Shown: positions 1-6,105, counted from the first letter of the stretch. The stretch is DNA of 7,380 bases from Legionellaceae bacterium (GCA_030696465.1 JAUYSE010000047.1:1-7380); one strand, 5' to 3'. Translations and numbers: made by a program. The notes: a model not told the origin generated them from the sequence alone.

Positions 1-1
1 T

Positions 2-58
2 TGCATGGTGTCGATCTTATATTGTTGGGAAACGCTATTTGATCATAATCACCATGCA
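2..58. repeat. 9-bp inverted repeat at window edge
   Basis: TGCATGGTG (2-10) is the exact reverse complement of CACCATGCA (50-58), with 39 bases between them. A T-rich run (66-72) follows on the plus strand, so it could be a poor terminator for a plus-strand gene left of the window. The long loop and the 7-base gap before the T run make this weak. No coding sequence is visible in 1-312. That stretch holds this repeat, a degenerate mobile-repeat copy (121-160) and a strong hairpin (221-257). Confidence 0.3.
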
Positions 59-120
59 CATTCAATTTTTTTATCTTATTTTTTTCAATACCTTAAGCTA
101 ACTATTCGTGTGGAACTCTC

Positions 121-160
121 AGGGATAAGCCGCGGCACGTAGGCGCTTTCAGTGTCAAGA
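121..160. repeat. Degenerate copy of the MITE-like repeat
   Basis: Bases 123-144 match bases 2931-2952, the right inner arm of the MITE-like element, at 20 of 22 positions. The shared core is AAGCCGCGG followed by ACGTAGGC. A TGTCAA at 153-158 corresponds to the TGTCAA in the element's right terminal repeat, although the spacing between the two has shrunk. I read this as a decayed right end of the same repeat family. No matching left end is visible. Confidence 0.6.
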
Positions 161-220
161 AAAACTTAAGGCTAATTGGAAGTCTAAATCCCGGGACGAC
201 AATTGTGGTTGCGTAAAGTG

Positions 221-257
221 AGTCATACCACACCCGCTAAGCGGGTGCGGTATGACT
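221..257. repeat. Long palindromic hairpin, 18-base arms
   Basis: Bases 221-238 and 240-257 are reverse complements apart from one position. In a minus-strand transcript that position is a G-U wobble, so the rfbB-strand RNA forms an almost unbroken stem with a GC-rich apex. It lies 56 bases past the rfbB stop codon. No T-run follows on either strand, so a classical intrinsic terminator is not supported. It may protect the rfbB mRNA 3' end or be a dispersed REP-like palindrome. Confidence 0.75.
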
Positions 258-312
258 TTACTCAAACTAGCGCTGGATGACCTGTCTTTCAAGCATTTTT
301 GGGTGAAAATAT

Positions 313-1347
313 TTATACTTCAACCGCATTTTCCATCCCCACCCAATGCGGATTATTCGCCAAATACCATTTTACGGTTTTAGGTAGCCCCGTTTCAAAC
401 GTTTCTGCTGGCTTCCATTGTAATTCTTGTTCTATTTTGGAGGCATCAATGGCATAGCGGCGATCATGACCTGGGCGATCTTGCGTAAAACTAATTTGTT
501 CCGCAAAAGATTGACCATCGCCTCGAGGACAGAGTTGATCTAAGAGCGCACAAATCAGGGTAACAACTTCAATATTAGTTTTCTCATTCCAACCACCAAT
601 ATTATAAGTTTCACCAACCCGGCCTTGTTGTAACACGCGACGCAGGGCGGCACAATGATCGCTGACGTACAGCCAATCGCGGATTTGTTGTCCATCACCA
701 TAGATAGGGATAGGTTTATTTTGCAAGGCGGTCAAAATACAGTGCGGGATAAATTTTTCTGGAAATTGATACGGACCATAATTGTTGGAGCAATGCGTAG
801 TAATAACGGGAAGTCCGTAGGTATGATGAAAAGCACGAACCAGGTGGTCTGAAGCGGCTTTGCTTGCAGAGTAAGGGCTATTCGGTGCATAGCGATGAGA
901 CTCAGTAAAGGCAATCGCGTTTTTTTCTAAAGAGCCGAAAACCTCATCCGTTGAAATATGAATAAAACGAAAATGTGTTTGTGCCTCGCTGGACAGGTCA
1001 TTCCAATAACTGCGGACCGTTTCTAGTAGTCTAAAAGTACCAACAATATTGGTTTGTATAAATGCTTCAGGGTCGTGAATGGAGCGATCAACATGACTTT
1101 CGGCAGCGAAATGCACCACCGCACGCACAGAATGTTGTTGTAAGAGGCTCAGTACAAGTGCATGGTTGCCAATATCGCCTTCCACAAAAAGATGATCAGG
1201 ATGCTTATGCAGCGCAGATAAATTCGAAACATTACTGGCATAGGTTAATTTATCGAGGGTGATGATGGGTTCGTTTTCTTGTGAAAACCAATCTAAGATA
1301 AAGTTACTGCCGATAAAACCAGCGCCACCGGTGACTAGAATTGTCAT
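313..1347 (-). CDS. rfbB: dTDP-glucose 4,6-dehydratase
   Basis: This is an extended short-chain dehydrogenase/reductase of the RmlB/RfbB family (344 aa, full length). It converts dTDP-D-glucose to dTDP-4-keto-6-deoxy-D-glucose in the cytoplasm, the second step toward dTDP-L-rhamnose and related sugars. The N-terminal Rossmann motif GGAGFIG is at residues 7-13. The catalytic Thr-Asp-Glu triad is at 133-135 within ISTDEVFGS, and the catalytic pair YSASK is at 159-163. The family block around NNYGPYQFPEKFIP and the motif GDGQQIRDWLYVSDH are intact. The start is the ATG at 1347, preceded by a purine-rich AGAGAG. No rfbA, rfbC or rfbD lies in the window, so the other pathway genes must be elsewhere. 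It is transcribed away from the decayed module to its right. Confidence 0.97.
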   Translation of the reverse strand: MTILVTGGAGFIGSNFILDWFSQENEPIITLDKLTYASNVSNLSALHKHPDHLFVEGDIGNHALVLSLLQQHSVRAVVHFAAESHVDRSIHDPEAFIQTNIVGTFRLLETVRSYWNDLSSEAQTHFRFIHISTDEVFGSLEKNAIAFTESHRYAPNSPYSASKAASDHLVRAFHHTYGLPVITTHCSNNYGPYQFPEKFIPHCILTALQNKPIPIYGDGQQIRDWLYVSDHCAALRRVLQQGRVGETYNIGGWNEKTNIEVVTLICALLDQLCPRGDGQSFAEQISFTQDRPGHDRRYAIDASKIEQELQWKPAETFETGLPKTVKWYLANNPHWVGMENAVEV

Positions 1348-1380
1348 AGCTCTCTTGTTTGTTTGAGATTGAGTGCGGGA

Positions 1381-1408
1381 ATTTTAGCATTGATTAAGGG
1401 GTTCTTAA
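1381..1408 (-). promoter_or_regulatory. Possible rfbB promoter
   Basis: On the minus strand a TAAAAT (1386-1381) could be the -10 element. A TTAAGA (1408-1403) lies 16 bases upstream as a 4/6 match to the -35 consensus. It would start transcription about 25-30 bases before the rfbB ATG. This is a match by eye only. Confidence 0.3.
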
Positions 1409-1474
1409 AGGCATGTTTATGTATGACTGACAACAATTAACGTATATTTAAAATAAAGAAAGCCGGAATGTTAG

Positions 1475-1627
1475 ATGCGACCTCGACACCCAAATAAGGA
1501 TATTGAACAAGCGGTAAGATATGCTGAACTAAAAGGATAGCGCTATCAAACCTCAGGGAACTCGGCACATGCCTGGGGATGATTACTTTGTCCATGGGCA
1601 ACCAGAGAAGGGCATGCGATGAGTATA
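1475..1627 (+). pseudogene. Broken small gene, putative toxin-antitoxin-like partner
   Basis: From ATG 1475 the frame reads MRPRHPNKDIEQAVRYAELKG, then a stop (TAG, 1538-1540), then RYQTSGNSAHAWG, a second stop (TGA, 1580-1582), then LLCPWATREGHAMSI. With the stops read through, it resembles, from memory, a family of small uncharacterised proteins with a core like GWR...GNSAHAWGRLLCP..REG..MS.W. These sit beside a helix-turn-helix partner gene. In that comparison the first stop replaces Trp (TGG to TAG) and the second replaces Arg (CGA to TGA). The expected C-terminal part after MSI is absent, and the next bases belong to the HTH gene in another frame. The identity is recalled rather than searched; the double interruption of one continuous frame is visible. 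Confidence 0.65.
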
Positions 1628-1893
1628 CACGAGCCATTTCGCTTTTAATGTTAGGTGCGCGAGGAACCGGTGATTTTCCAAAGCCAGTATTAAAAATATC
1701 TAATAAAAGTCCATTATGGCGCTGGAGCACTGTCGCAGAATGGTTTTATAAACAAGGTAAAATACAAGATCATACGGTTATTGATGATGCTAATATAGTA
1801 GAGGATATTAATGCGGCATTGGAGTTAAGAAATAAAAAAACATTTAACCAACGCACTAAAATACTATCTGAATTAAAGAAAAAAGCCAGTTGA
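1628..1893 (+). pseudogene. Truncated helix-turn-helix DNA-binding protein
   Basis: An open frame runs to TGA 1891-1893. From about base 1627 it reads TRAISLLMLGARGTGDFPKP, then a block with SPLWRWSTVAEW, and later DINAALELR. This matches the C-terminal half of a small regulator family whose recognition-helix region reads RQAIS.L..G.RG...FP.PV, followed by SPLWRW..V..WL. Such proteins usually carry about 70 further N-terminal residues, which are missing here. The possible ATG at 1579 lies in the remnant of the neighbouring broken gene, in a different frame from it, so a 104-aa hybrid could be made but is probably not functional. I interpret the junction near 1624-1632 as a deletion that removed the end of one gene and the start of the next. 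Confidence 0.6.
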
Positions 1894-2058
1894 GAAGGCG
1901 GTGTAATTTAAAGTGTGTAAGTAGCGCGGAAAAAACTTTTTTGTTACTGAGTAAATCAAACTACGTGACTAACCTCTCATAATCCCTCCACGCTGTCAAA
2001 ATATTTTTACATTTAATCCATGGGCTTATCCACACGGGTCTACACCCATGCGCTTTTC

Positions 2059-2385
2059 CTATCCTTCTGCAGCAAGCAAATCCGTCACCCATGCATTCAA
2101 ACTTTTACCCTGTGCCTCTGCTATCATGGCAGCCCGCGCATGAATTTCGGGTGGGACTCGTAGCATGATTTTCCCGGAGTAAGGCTTTTGTGGTGATCTA
2201 TCAGCCATTTTACAAGTTTGAAGATAATCATCAACGGCTTCTTCAAAGGCGGTATGTAACTCAGGAACAGAGCTTGCGTGAAAACCAACAATATCATTAA
2301 TTCCAGCAATATGACCTATTAAGCAATCATCTTCATCACTATACTCAATTCTAGCCGCATAGCCTTTGTAGATTATTGTATTCAT
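2059..2385 (-). CDS. hicB: HicB family antitoxin
   Basis: This is the antitoxin of a type II HicAB module (108 aa). The N-terminal partial RNase H-like HicB fold covers about residues 4-65 (YKGYAARIEYSDEDDCLIGHIAGI). The C-terminal ribbon-helix-helix DNA-binding domain covers about residues 72-105 (GKIMLRVPPEIHARAAMIAE, then SLNAWV). The N-terminal part is expected to bind and block HicA, while the RHH domain represses the operon. Its ATG overlaps the hicA stop by four bases (ATGA), which indicates translational coupling. A GGAG lies upstream of the ATG inside hicA. No truncation or missing motif is seen. Confidence 0.93.
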   Translation of the reverse strand: MNTIIYKGYAARIEYSDEDDCLIGHIAGINDIVGFHASSVPELHTAFEEAVDDYLQTCKMADRSPQKPYSGKIMLRVPPEIHARAAMIAEAQGKSLNAWVTDLLAAEG

Positions 2386-2636
2386 GGTAGTACTCCAACT
2401 TTTTCAAGAAAAGCCCTTGCATCTCGAACTTGATAAGGTTTAGCCTCTTTCTGTGGGTGTGGTCGATGAAAAGTGCCAATTACCCCATTAAATTCGAATC
2501 TTACTCTAGAACCAGCACCCTCTATAATCTTAGCACCAACTGCTTGTAGCAATGACTCAATTCGTCGCCATTCCAGGGTTGATGGCACTGGATTTCGAAA
2601 GATTGTTTCTAATGTATTTCGATGCGTTTTATTCAT
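2382..2636 (-). CDS. hicA: HicA family toxin (mRNA interferase)
   Basis: This is a small double-stranded-RNA-binding-fold toxin (84 aa) that cleaves mRNA when free of HicB. The family block WRRIESLLQAVGAKI (residues 23-37) is followed by GSRVRFEFNG (42-51) and TFHRPHPQKEA (55-65), then the helix VRDARAFLEKVGV. Members of the short GSHH type have their catalytic His in the GSHH turn. Here that turn reads GSRV, and the histidines are in TFHRPHP, a pattern I recognise from a common HicA subfamily rather than damage. hicA comes first and hicB second. The start is the ATG at 2636; no strong Shine-Dalgarno is visible before it. Confidence 0.92.
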   Translation of the reverse strand: MNKTHRNTLETIFRNPVPSTLEWRRIESLLQAVGAKIIEGAGSRVRFEFNGVIGTFHRPHPQKEAKPYQVRDARAFLEKVGVLP

Positions 2637-2656
2637 TATACACCAATAGATTAATT

Positions 2657-2681
2657 TGTGATATCAAAAAATGATATCACA
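2657..2681. promoter_or_regulatory. Perfect inverted repeat, likely hicAB operator
   Basis: TGTGATATCA (2657-2666) and TGATATCACA (2672-2681) are exact inverted arms separated by five A residues. The centre is 33 bases upstream of the hicA ATG, inside the expected promoter region. HicB proteins with C-terminal DNA-binding domains bind such palindromes and repress their own operon, so this is the likely HicB site. The assignment to HicB is inference; the palindrome is exact. A direct repeat TTAAT flanks it (2651-2655 and 2682-2686). Confidence 0.75.
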
Positions 2682-2800
2682 TTAATTCTCAATTTACCCA
2701 ACTCTATCGTTTGTTTATTTGCTAGATGCCGAAGCTATTCCGTAAGAGCATTTATTTAATAGGGAATCTCCTGTATGCTTTTTTAAAACCATAAAATATA

Positions 2801-2980
2801 GGGGCTGTTGACATTTCATGTTGTGGTCGATAACTCCGCGATGCCTACGTCCCGCGGCTTGTCCGCGGGATCCAGTTCGGCTGTCTCCGTACAACATGGT
2901 TGTGCATTGATCAATATCTCTGGATCCCGCGGACAAGCCGCGGGACGTAGGCTATGAGGAGATGAAATGTCAACAGACCC
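2801..2980. mobile_element. MITE-like element with 19-bp terminal inverted repeats
   Basis: The left end GGGGCTGTTGACATTTCAT (2801-2819) matches the reverse complement of the right end (2962-2980) at 18 of 19 positions. TA lies immediately outside both ends (2799-2800 and 2981-2982), as expected for a 2-bp target duplication. Inside is a perfect 33-bp inverted repeat (2843-2875 against 2920-2952). Each of its arms is itself a hairpin, CCCGCGG and CCGCGGG around a 5-base loop. The 44-base centre contains ACAAC-ATG-GTTGT and ATTGATCAAT. There is no transposase, so any mobility must come from an IS with similar ends elsewhere. TA duplications are known for IS630/Tc1-mariner and some IS5-group elements; I cannot choose between them. 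Confidence 0.85.
2957..2969 (+). promoter_or_regulatory. Shine-Dalgarno and start codon inside the MITE end
   Basis: AGGAG (2957-2961) lies five bases before ATG 2967-2969, an excellent ribosome-binding site. Both are within the MITE-like element: the ATG is in its right terminal repeat, and codons 2-4 are terminal-repeat sequence. It decides the longest start of the UbiA-family gene. A second, out-of-frame ATG at 2962 reads only 12 codons. Confidence 0.55.
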
Positions 2981-3980
2981 TAGTGTTTTGTGTACAATAG
3001 TTTTAGATAAATTCATGGAGTTTATATCATATTTTAAGGAAAAAAATACTTTGTATATCAACGACTTTTTAATAAAAGTGCGCGCGAACAAACGTGAATA
3101 TGTATGGTCGCGAGTATTTCGCATCCATCAGTATCTTAAAAATCTATTATTATTTGTCCCTGTTTTTGCGGCACATCAGATTAGCAATCCAGATACTTGG
3201 TTTTCCCTAATCTTAGCTTTTTGTGCCTTTAGCCTAGGTGCGTCCTCTGTTTATATTATGAATGATCTTTTGGATCGCGATAGCGATCGCTTACATCCGC
3301 GCAAATGTAAGCGTCCCTTCGCTTCTGGTCGTGTGCCCGTTTGGGTAGGGCTAGTACTCGCACCTATACTGTTTTTTACAAGTCTAGCGGTAGGGTATCT
3401 AGTGAATGCTATTTTTGTATATTGGTTACTGATATATTTTGGTTTGACTAGTCTATATTCTTGGGGGCTAAAGCGGGTAGTCTTAATAGATTGTCTCATT
3501 TTGGCAATGCTCTATACGCTACGTATCATTGCAGGCGCTGCAGCAGCGAATATAGAACTTTCCTTTTGGTTATTGGCCTTCTCTGCGTTTTTATTTTTAT
3601 CCCTGGCTTTTCTAAAACGTTACACGGAACTCGATATTCCGCTCCTCATTGATACAGAAAAAGTACATGGTCGAGGATATTATCCCTCTGATGCACCCTT
3701 TATCCAGATGCTGGGGGTTACGTCGGGTTATGCGTCAGTGCTGGTATTGGCCCTATACCTCAATAGCGAGCAAATTTTGACACTGTATCATACGCCCCAA
3801 TTTGTTTGGGGAGCACTGCCCATTATGTTATTTTGGATTAGCTGGATGTGGATGCAGGCATCTCGAGGCAATATGCATGATGATCCTTTAGTTTTTGCGA
3901 TACAAGACAAAGCGAGTTTGCTGGCTGGTTTGGCCTTTGTGCTGGTGATCGGTTTGGGCACAGGAAGCTGGGTATGGTAG
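2967..3980 (+). CDS. UbiA-family polyprenyl-phosphate phosphoribosyltransferase
   Basis: This integral-membrane prenyltransferase resembles decaprenyl-phosphate phosphoribosyltransferase (M. tuberculosis Rv3806c). It transfers phosphoribose from PRPP to polyprenyl phosphate at the inner membrane. The conserved start HQYLKNLLLFVPVF is at residues 54-67. The first Asp-rich motif, N99-D100 with D103 and D107, continues into HPRKCKRP (110-117). The second region includes YSWGLKRVVLID (164-175), and LKRYTEL is at 216-222. About eight to nine hydrophobic helices are visible. The stop overlaps dprE1 by seven bases. The start is uncertain: ATG 2967 lies in a MITE end, while ATG 3015 is the first start in native sequence. 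The 45 residues before the conserved core look unlike the family. Some relatives carry an N-terminal HAD domain, which is absent here. Confidence 0.88.
   Translation: MSTDPSVLCTIVLDKFMEFISYFKEKNTLYINDFLIKVRANKREYVWSRVFRIHQYLKNLLLFVPVFAAHQISNPDTWFSLILAFCAFSLGASSVYIMNDLLDRDSDRLHPRKCKRPFASGRVPVWVGLVLAPILFFTSLAVGYLVNAIFVYWLLIYFGLTSLYSWGLKRVVLIDCLILAMLYTLRIIAGAAAANIELSFWLLAFSAFLFLSLAFLKRYTELDIPLLIDTEKVHGRGYYPSDAPFIQMLGVTSGYASVLVLALYLNSEQILTLYHTPQFVWGALPIMLFWISWMWMQASRGNMHDDPLVFAIQDKASLLAGLAFVLVIGLGTGSWVW
2970..2998 (+). promoter_or_regulatory. Possible hybrid promoter across the MITE right boundary
   Basis: TCAACA (2970-2975, in the element's terminal repeat) and TACAAT (2993-2998, outside it) are separated by exactly 17 bases and match -35 (4/6) and -10 (5/6). 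Transcription would start near 3005, just before ATG 3015, giving a very short leader. It would make the 3015 start the operative one. This is a consensus match by eye, with no activity evidence. Confidence 0.3.
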
Positions 3981-5275
3981 CGATTTCCTCCTGGGGGCGT
4001 TTAGGTGCTTGGGATCACGACGTTCAGGCACTGAGCGATCGTCGTCACGTCGCCAAGCTGATCTCCGGAACTGGTCCAGGGATTGCGCTTGGGATGGGGC
4101 GTAGTTATGGGGATGTTTGTTTGAACCCCAACGGGATCTTGTGGCAAACCACTGGTCTAGATCGCCTGATGAGCTTTGATGAAACAAGTGGTCGTCTGCT
4201 GTGTGAGGCAGGGGTGCGTTTGGGCGATATTCAGCGTTTATTTATACCGCGTGGCTGGATGTTACCGGTGACGCCAGGGACGCAATGGGCAACGGTTGGT
4301 GGTGCGATCGCAAACGACGTACATGGAAAAAATCATCATGCCTACGGTTCTTTTGGTGATCATATTCGACAGCTTAGCTTAGTTCGTACGGATGGCGACG
4401 TAATCGTATGCGGTCCACAGCTGCAATCAGAGTGGTTTGCTGCCACGCTAGGAGGCCTGGGTTTGACAGGCATCATCCTGACCGCTGAAATTCAGCTACG
4501 CCCGGTGCTTGGTCCATGGTTGGATATCGAAACACAGCCTTATAGCAATCTAAGTGAATTTTTTAAGCTGGCGGATGACTCAGAAGCAGCATGGGAACAT
4601 ACTGTTTCTTGGGTTGATTGTCTGGCGGGTGGTCGCGGAATTTTTATGCGGGCGAATCCACGAGATATACAAGATATGGGCTCGAATCTTGAACCAAAAA
4701 ACCGAGCTATAACAATGCCGTTTGTCCCTCCGATTTCGTTGATCAATCGTTTCTCATTACGTGCGCTCAATACGATGTATTTTAACCTGAATAAGTGGCG
4801 ATCCGGACGTTCGATAGCGCATTACCAGTCATTTTTTTATCCTTTAGATGCGCTTTTGCAATGGAATAGAATGTATGGTCCAAAAGGTTTTTATCAGTAT
4901 CAGTGTGTCGTCCCCAGAGTAGGGGGGAAAGAAGCGGTGCAAGCCATGTTACAGGAGGTTTCTCGCGTAGGGGAGGGCTCTTTTTTGACGGTGCTGAAAA
5001 CCTTTGGTCAGCGACAATCCATGGGGATGCTCAGTTTTCCTCAGCCAGGGGTGACATTGGCCTTGGACTTCCCCAATAAAGGGGGCAAAACTTTGAAGTT
5101 GTTTGAACGCTTAGATGCTATTGTACAAGAGGCCGGTGGACGTATTTATTTAGCAAAAGATGCGCGAATGTCACGAGATTTTTTTGAAGAAGCTTACCCG
5201 CGATTTACGAAGTTTTTATCGTTTCGTGATCCAGGGATGAGTTCTGCACTTTCACGACGATTAATGGGATATTAA
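3974..5275 (+). CDS. dprE1: DprE1-like decaprenylphosphoryl-ribose 2'-oxidase
   Basis: This FAD-dependent oxidase subunit (433 aa; the M. tuberculosis enzyme is 461 aa) oxidises polyprenyl-phosphoryl-ribose to the 2'-keto intermediate. The FAD-binding block has GMGRSYGD (residues 40-47), TPGTQWATVGGAIANDVHGK (100-119) and NHHAYGSFGDH (120-130). ATLGGLGLTGI follows at 157-167. By motif alignment with the M. tuberculosis protein, from memory, H117 and K119 correspond to H132 and K134, Y301 to Y314, K342 to K367, and K395 (YLAKDAR) to K418. The residue matching Cys387, the covalent benzothiazinone target, is Ala363 (GVTLALDFP). The ATG overlaps the end of the UbiA-family gene, with AGGA just upstream, so translation is probably coupled. 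Confidence 0.93.
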   Translation: MVAISSWGRLGAWDHDVQALSDRRHVAKLISGTGPGIALGMGRSYGDVCLNPNGILWQTTGLDRLMSFDETSGRLLCEAGVRLGDIQRLFIPRGWMLPVTPGTQWATVGGAIANDVHGKNHHAYGSFGDHIRQLSLVRTDGDVIVCGPQLQSEWFAATLGGLGLTGIILTAEIQLRPVLGPWLDIETQPYSNLSEFFKLADDSEAAWEHTVSWVDCLAGGRGIFMRANPRDIQDMGSNLEPKNRAITMPFVPPISLINRFSLRALNTMYFNLNKWRSGRSIAHYQSFFYPLDALLQWNRMYGPKGFYQYQCVVPRVGGKEAVQAMLQEVSRVGEGSFLTVLKTFGQRQSMGMLSFPQPGVTLALDFPNKGGKTLKLFERLDAIVQEAGGRIYLAKDARMSRDFFEEAYPRFTKFLSFRDPGMSSALSRRLMGY

Positions 5276-5277
5276 CG

Positions 5278-6042
5278 ATGCTAAGAGAAGGTTACGATAA
5301 AAAGCGCATTGTCATCATTGGCGCCACCTCCGCAATTGCAGAGCATTGTGCACGTATTTGGGTGCAAGACGCGGCAGTCAATGTGGTGTTGGTGGGACGA
5401 GATTTAGTAAAAACAGAGCAAGTGATGAATGATTTGCGTGTGCGTAGCCCAAAATCAAATATCCAAAGCATGCAAGTTGATTTTTTAAGTCCAACAAAAA
5501 TTAAATCTTTGGTCGATGCGATTTTTATGCAGGATACGGTCGATATTGTGTTGATTGCACATGGGTCGCTTCCCAATCAACAACAATGCCAAGAAAACCT
5601 AGAGTTGTGTCAAGAAGCACTTTTGGTGAATGGGGTTTCTCCCGCGTTATTTGCGGAAGCGTGTGCCATCCATATGCAGCGTGCAAATGCAGGAACCCTC
5701 GCGATGATTGCGTCTGTTGCTGGGGATAGAGGGCGTAAGTCAAATTATGTGTATGGTGCGGCGAAAGGCTTGGTCGCGCGTTATGCGCAAGGATTGCAGC
5801 ATCGATTGGCCAAAACGGCGGTGAAAGTGGTGCTGATCAAACCAGGACCAACCGACACCCCGATGACCGCAACACTTAAGCAACAAGGTGCTCGTTTAGC
5901 TTCTGTAGAAGAGGTTTCTCGACGGATAGTGCGTGGAATCCAGAAAGGACAGTCGCTTGTTTATGCGCCTAGCAAATGGGCCTTGATTATGCTGATTATC
6001 CGTCATTTACCGGCCTTTATTTTTAATAAGATGGATATTTAA
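5278..6042 (+). CDS. dprE2: DprE2-like decaprenylphosphoryl-2-keto-ribose reductase
   Basis: This classical short-chain dehydrogenase/reductase (254 aa, the usual length) should reduce the 2'-keto product of DprE1 with NAD(P)H, giving polyprenyl-phosphoryl-arabinose. The N-terminal nucleotide-binding motif is IGATSAIA (14-21), the DprE2-type variant of TGxxxGIG. AHG (94-96) takes the place of NAG. The catalytic Ser146 is in ASVAGDRG, and the YGAAK pair is at 159-163. KPGPTDTPMT (188-197) is the post-catalytic PG motif. The hydrophobic C-terminal stretch WALIMLIIRHLPAFIF may contact the membrane. It starts two bases after the dprE1 stop (TAACGATG), so it belongs to the same operon. Confidence 0.93.
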   Translation: MLREGYDKKRIVIIGATSAIAEHCARIWVQDAAVNVVLVGRDLVKTEQVMNDLRVRSPKSNIQSMQVDFLSPTKIKSLVDAIFMQDTVDIVLIAHGSLPNQQQCQENLELCQEALLVNGVSPALFAEACAIHMQRANAGTLAMIASVAGDRGRKSNYVYGAAKGLVARYAQGLQHRLAKTAVKVVLIKPGPTDTPMTATLKQQGARLASVEEVSRRIVRGIQKGQSLVYAPSKWALIMLIIRHLPAFIFNKMDI

Positions 6043-6053
6043 AACAGGATACT

Positions 6054-6105
6054 CAAAGCAAAATCAGCTGAAATTCAAAAGGTTTTCATTGGTGCTGAGT
6101 TTTGA
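6054..6105. terminator. Weak hairpin between convergent dprE2 and ProQ genes
   Basis: TCAGC (6064-6068) pairs with GCTGA (6094-6098), flanked by AAAA on the left and TTTT on the right with one bulged base. An inner TGAAA can pair with TTTCA. It lies in the 75-base gap between convergent genes, where a two-way terminator is expected. The stem is imperfect, so the call is tentative. Confidence 0.35.

Noticed and set aside
655..852. 65-residue plus-strand open frame
   Set aside because: It is the antisense shadow of rfbB, which has complete family motifs on the other strand.
1437..1730. 97-residue minus-strand open frame
   Set aside because: It is antisense to the decayed toxin-like/HTH module, whose plus-strand frames carry recognisable motifs.
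2019..2050. CATGGG/CCCATG inverted repeat downstream of hicB as a terminator
   Set aside because: The stem has six pairs with a 20-base loop and no T run on the minus strand follows it; not convincing.
2635..2640. TATAAT on the minus strand as the hicA -10 element
   Set aside because: It overlaps the hicA ATG, would start transcription inside the gene, and has no -35 at a normal distance.
2726..2794. 22-residue plus-strand frame before the MITE, considered as a remnant of a lost UbiA N-terminal domain
   Set aside because: It is too short and has no HAD-type motif such as DxDGT; chance is sufficient.
2843..2952. Repeated GC-rich units considered as a CRISPR array
   Set aside because: There are only two units, in inverted orientation, inside terminal inverted repeats; no spacer periodicity or cas genes.
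2816..3124. 102-residue minus-strand open frame over the MITE
   Set aside because: Most of it is the element's palindromes translated and the antisense of the UbiA-family gene; the product has no recognisable domain.
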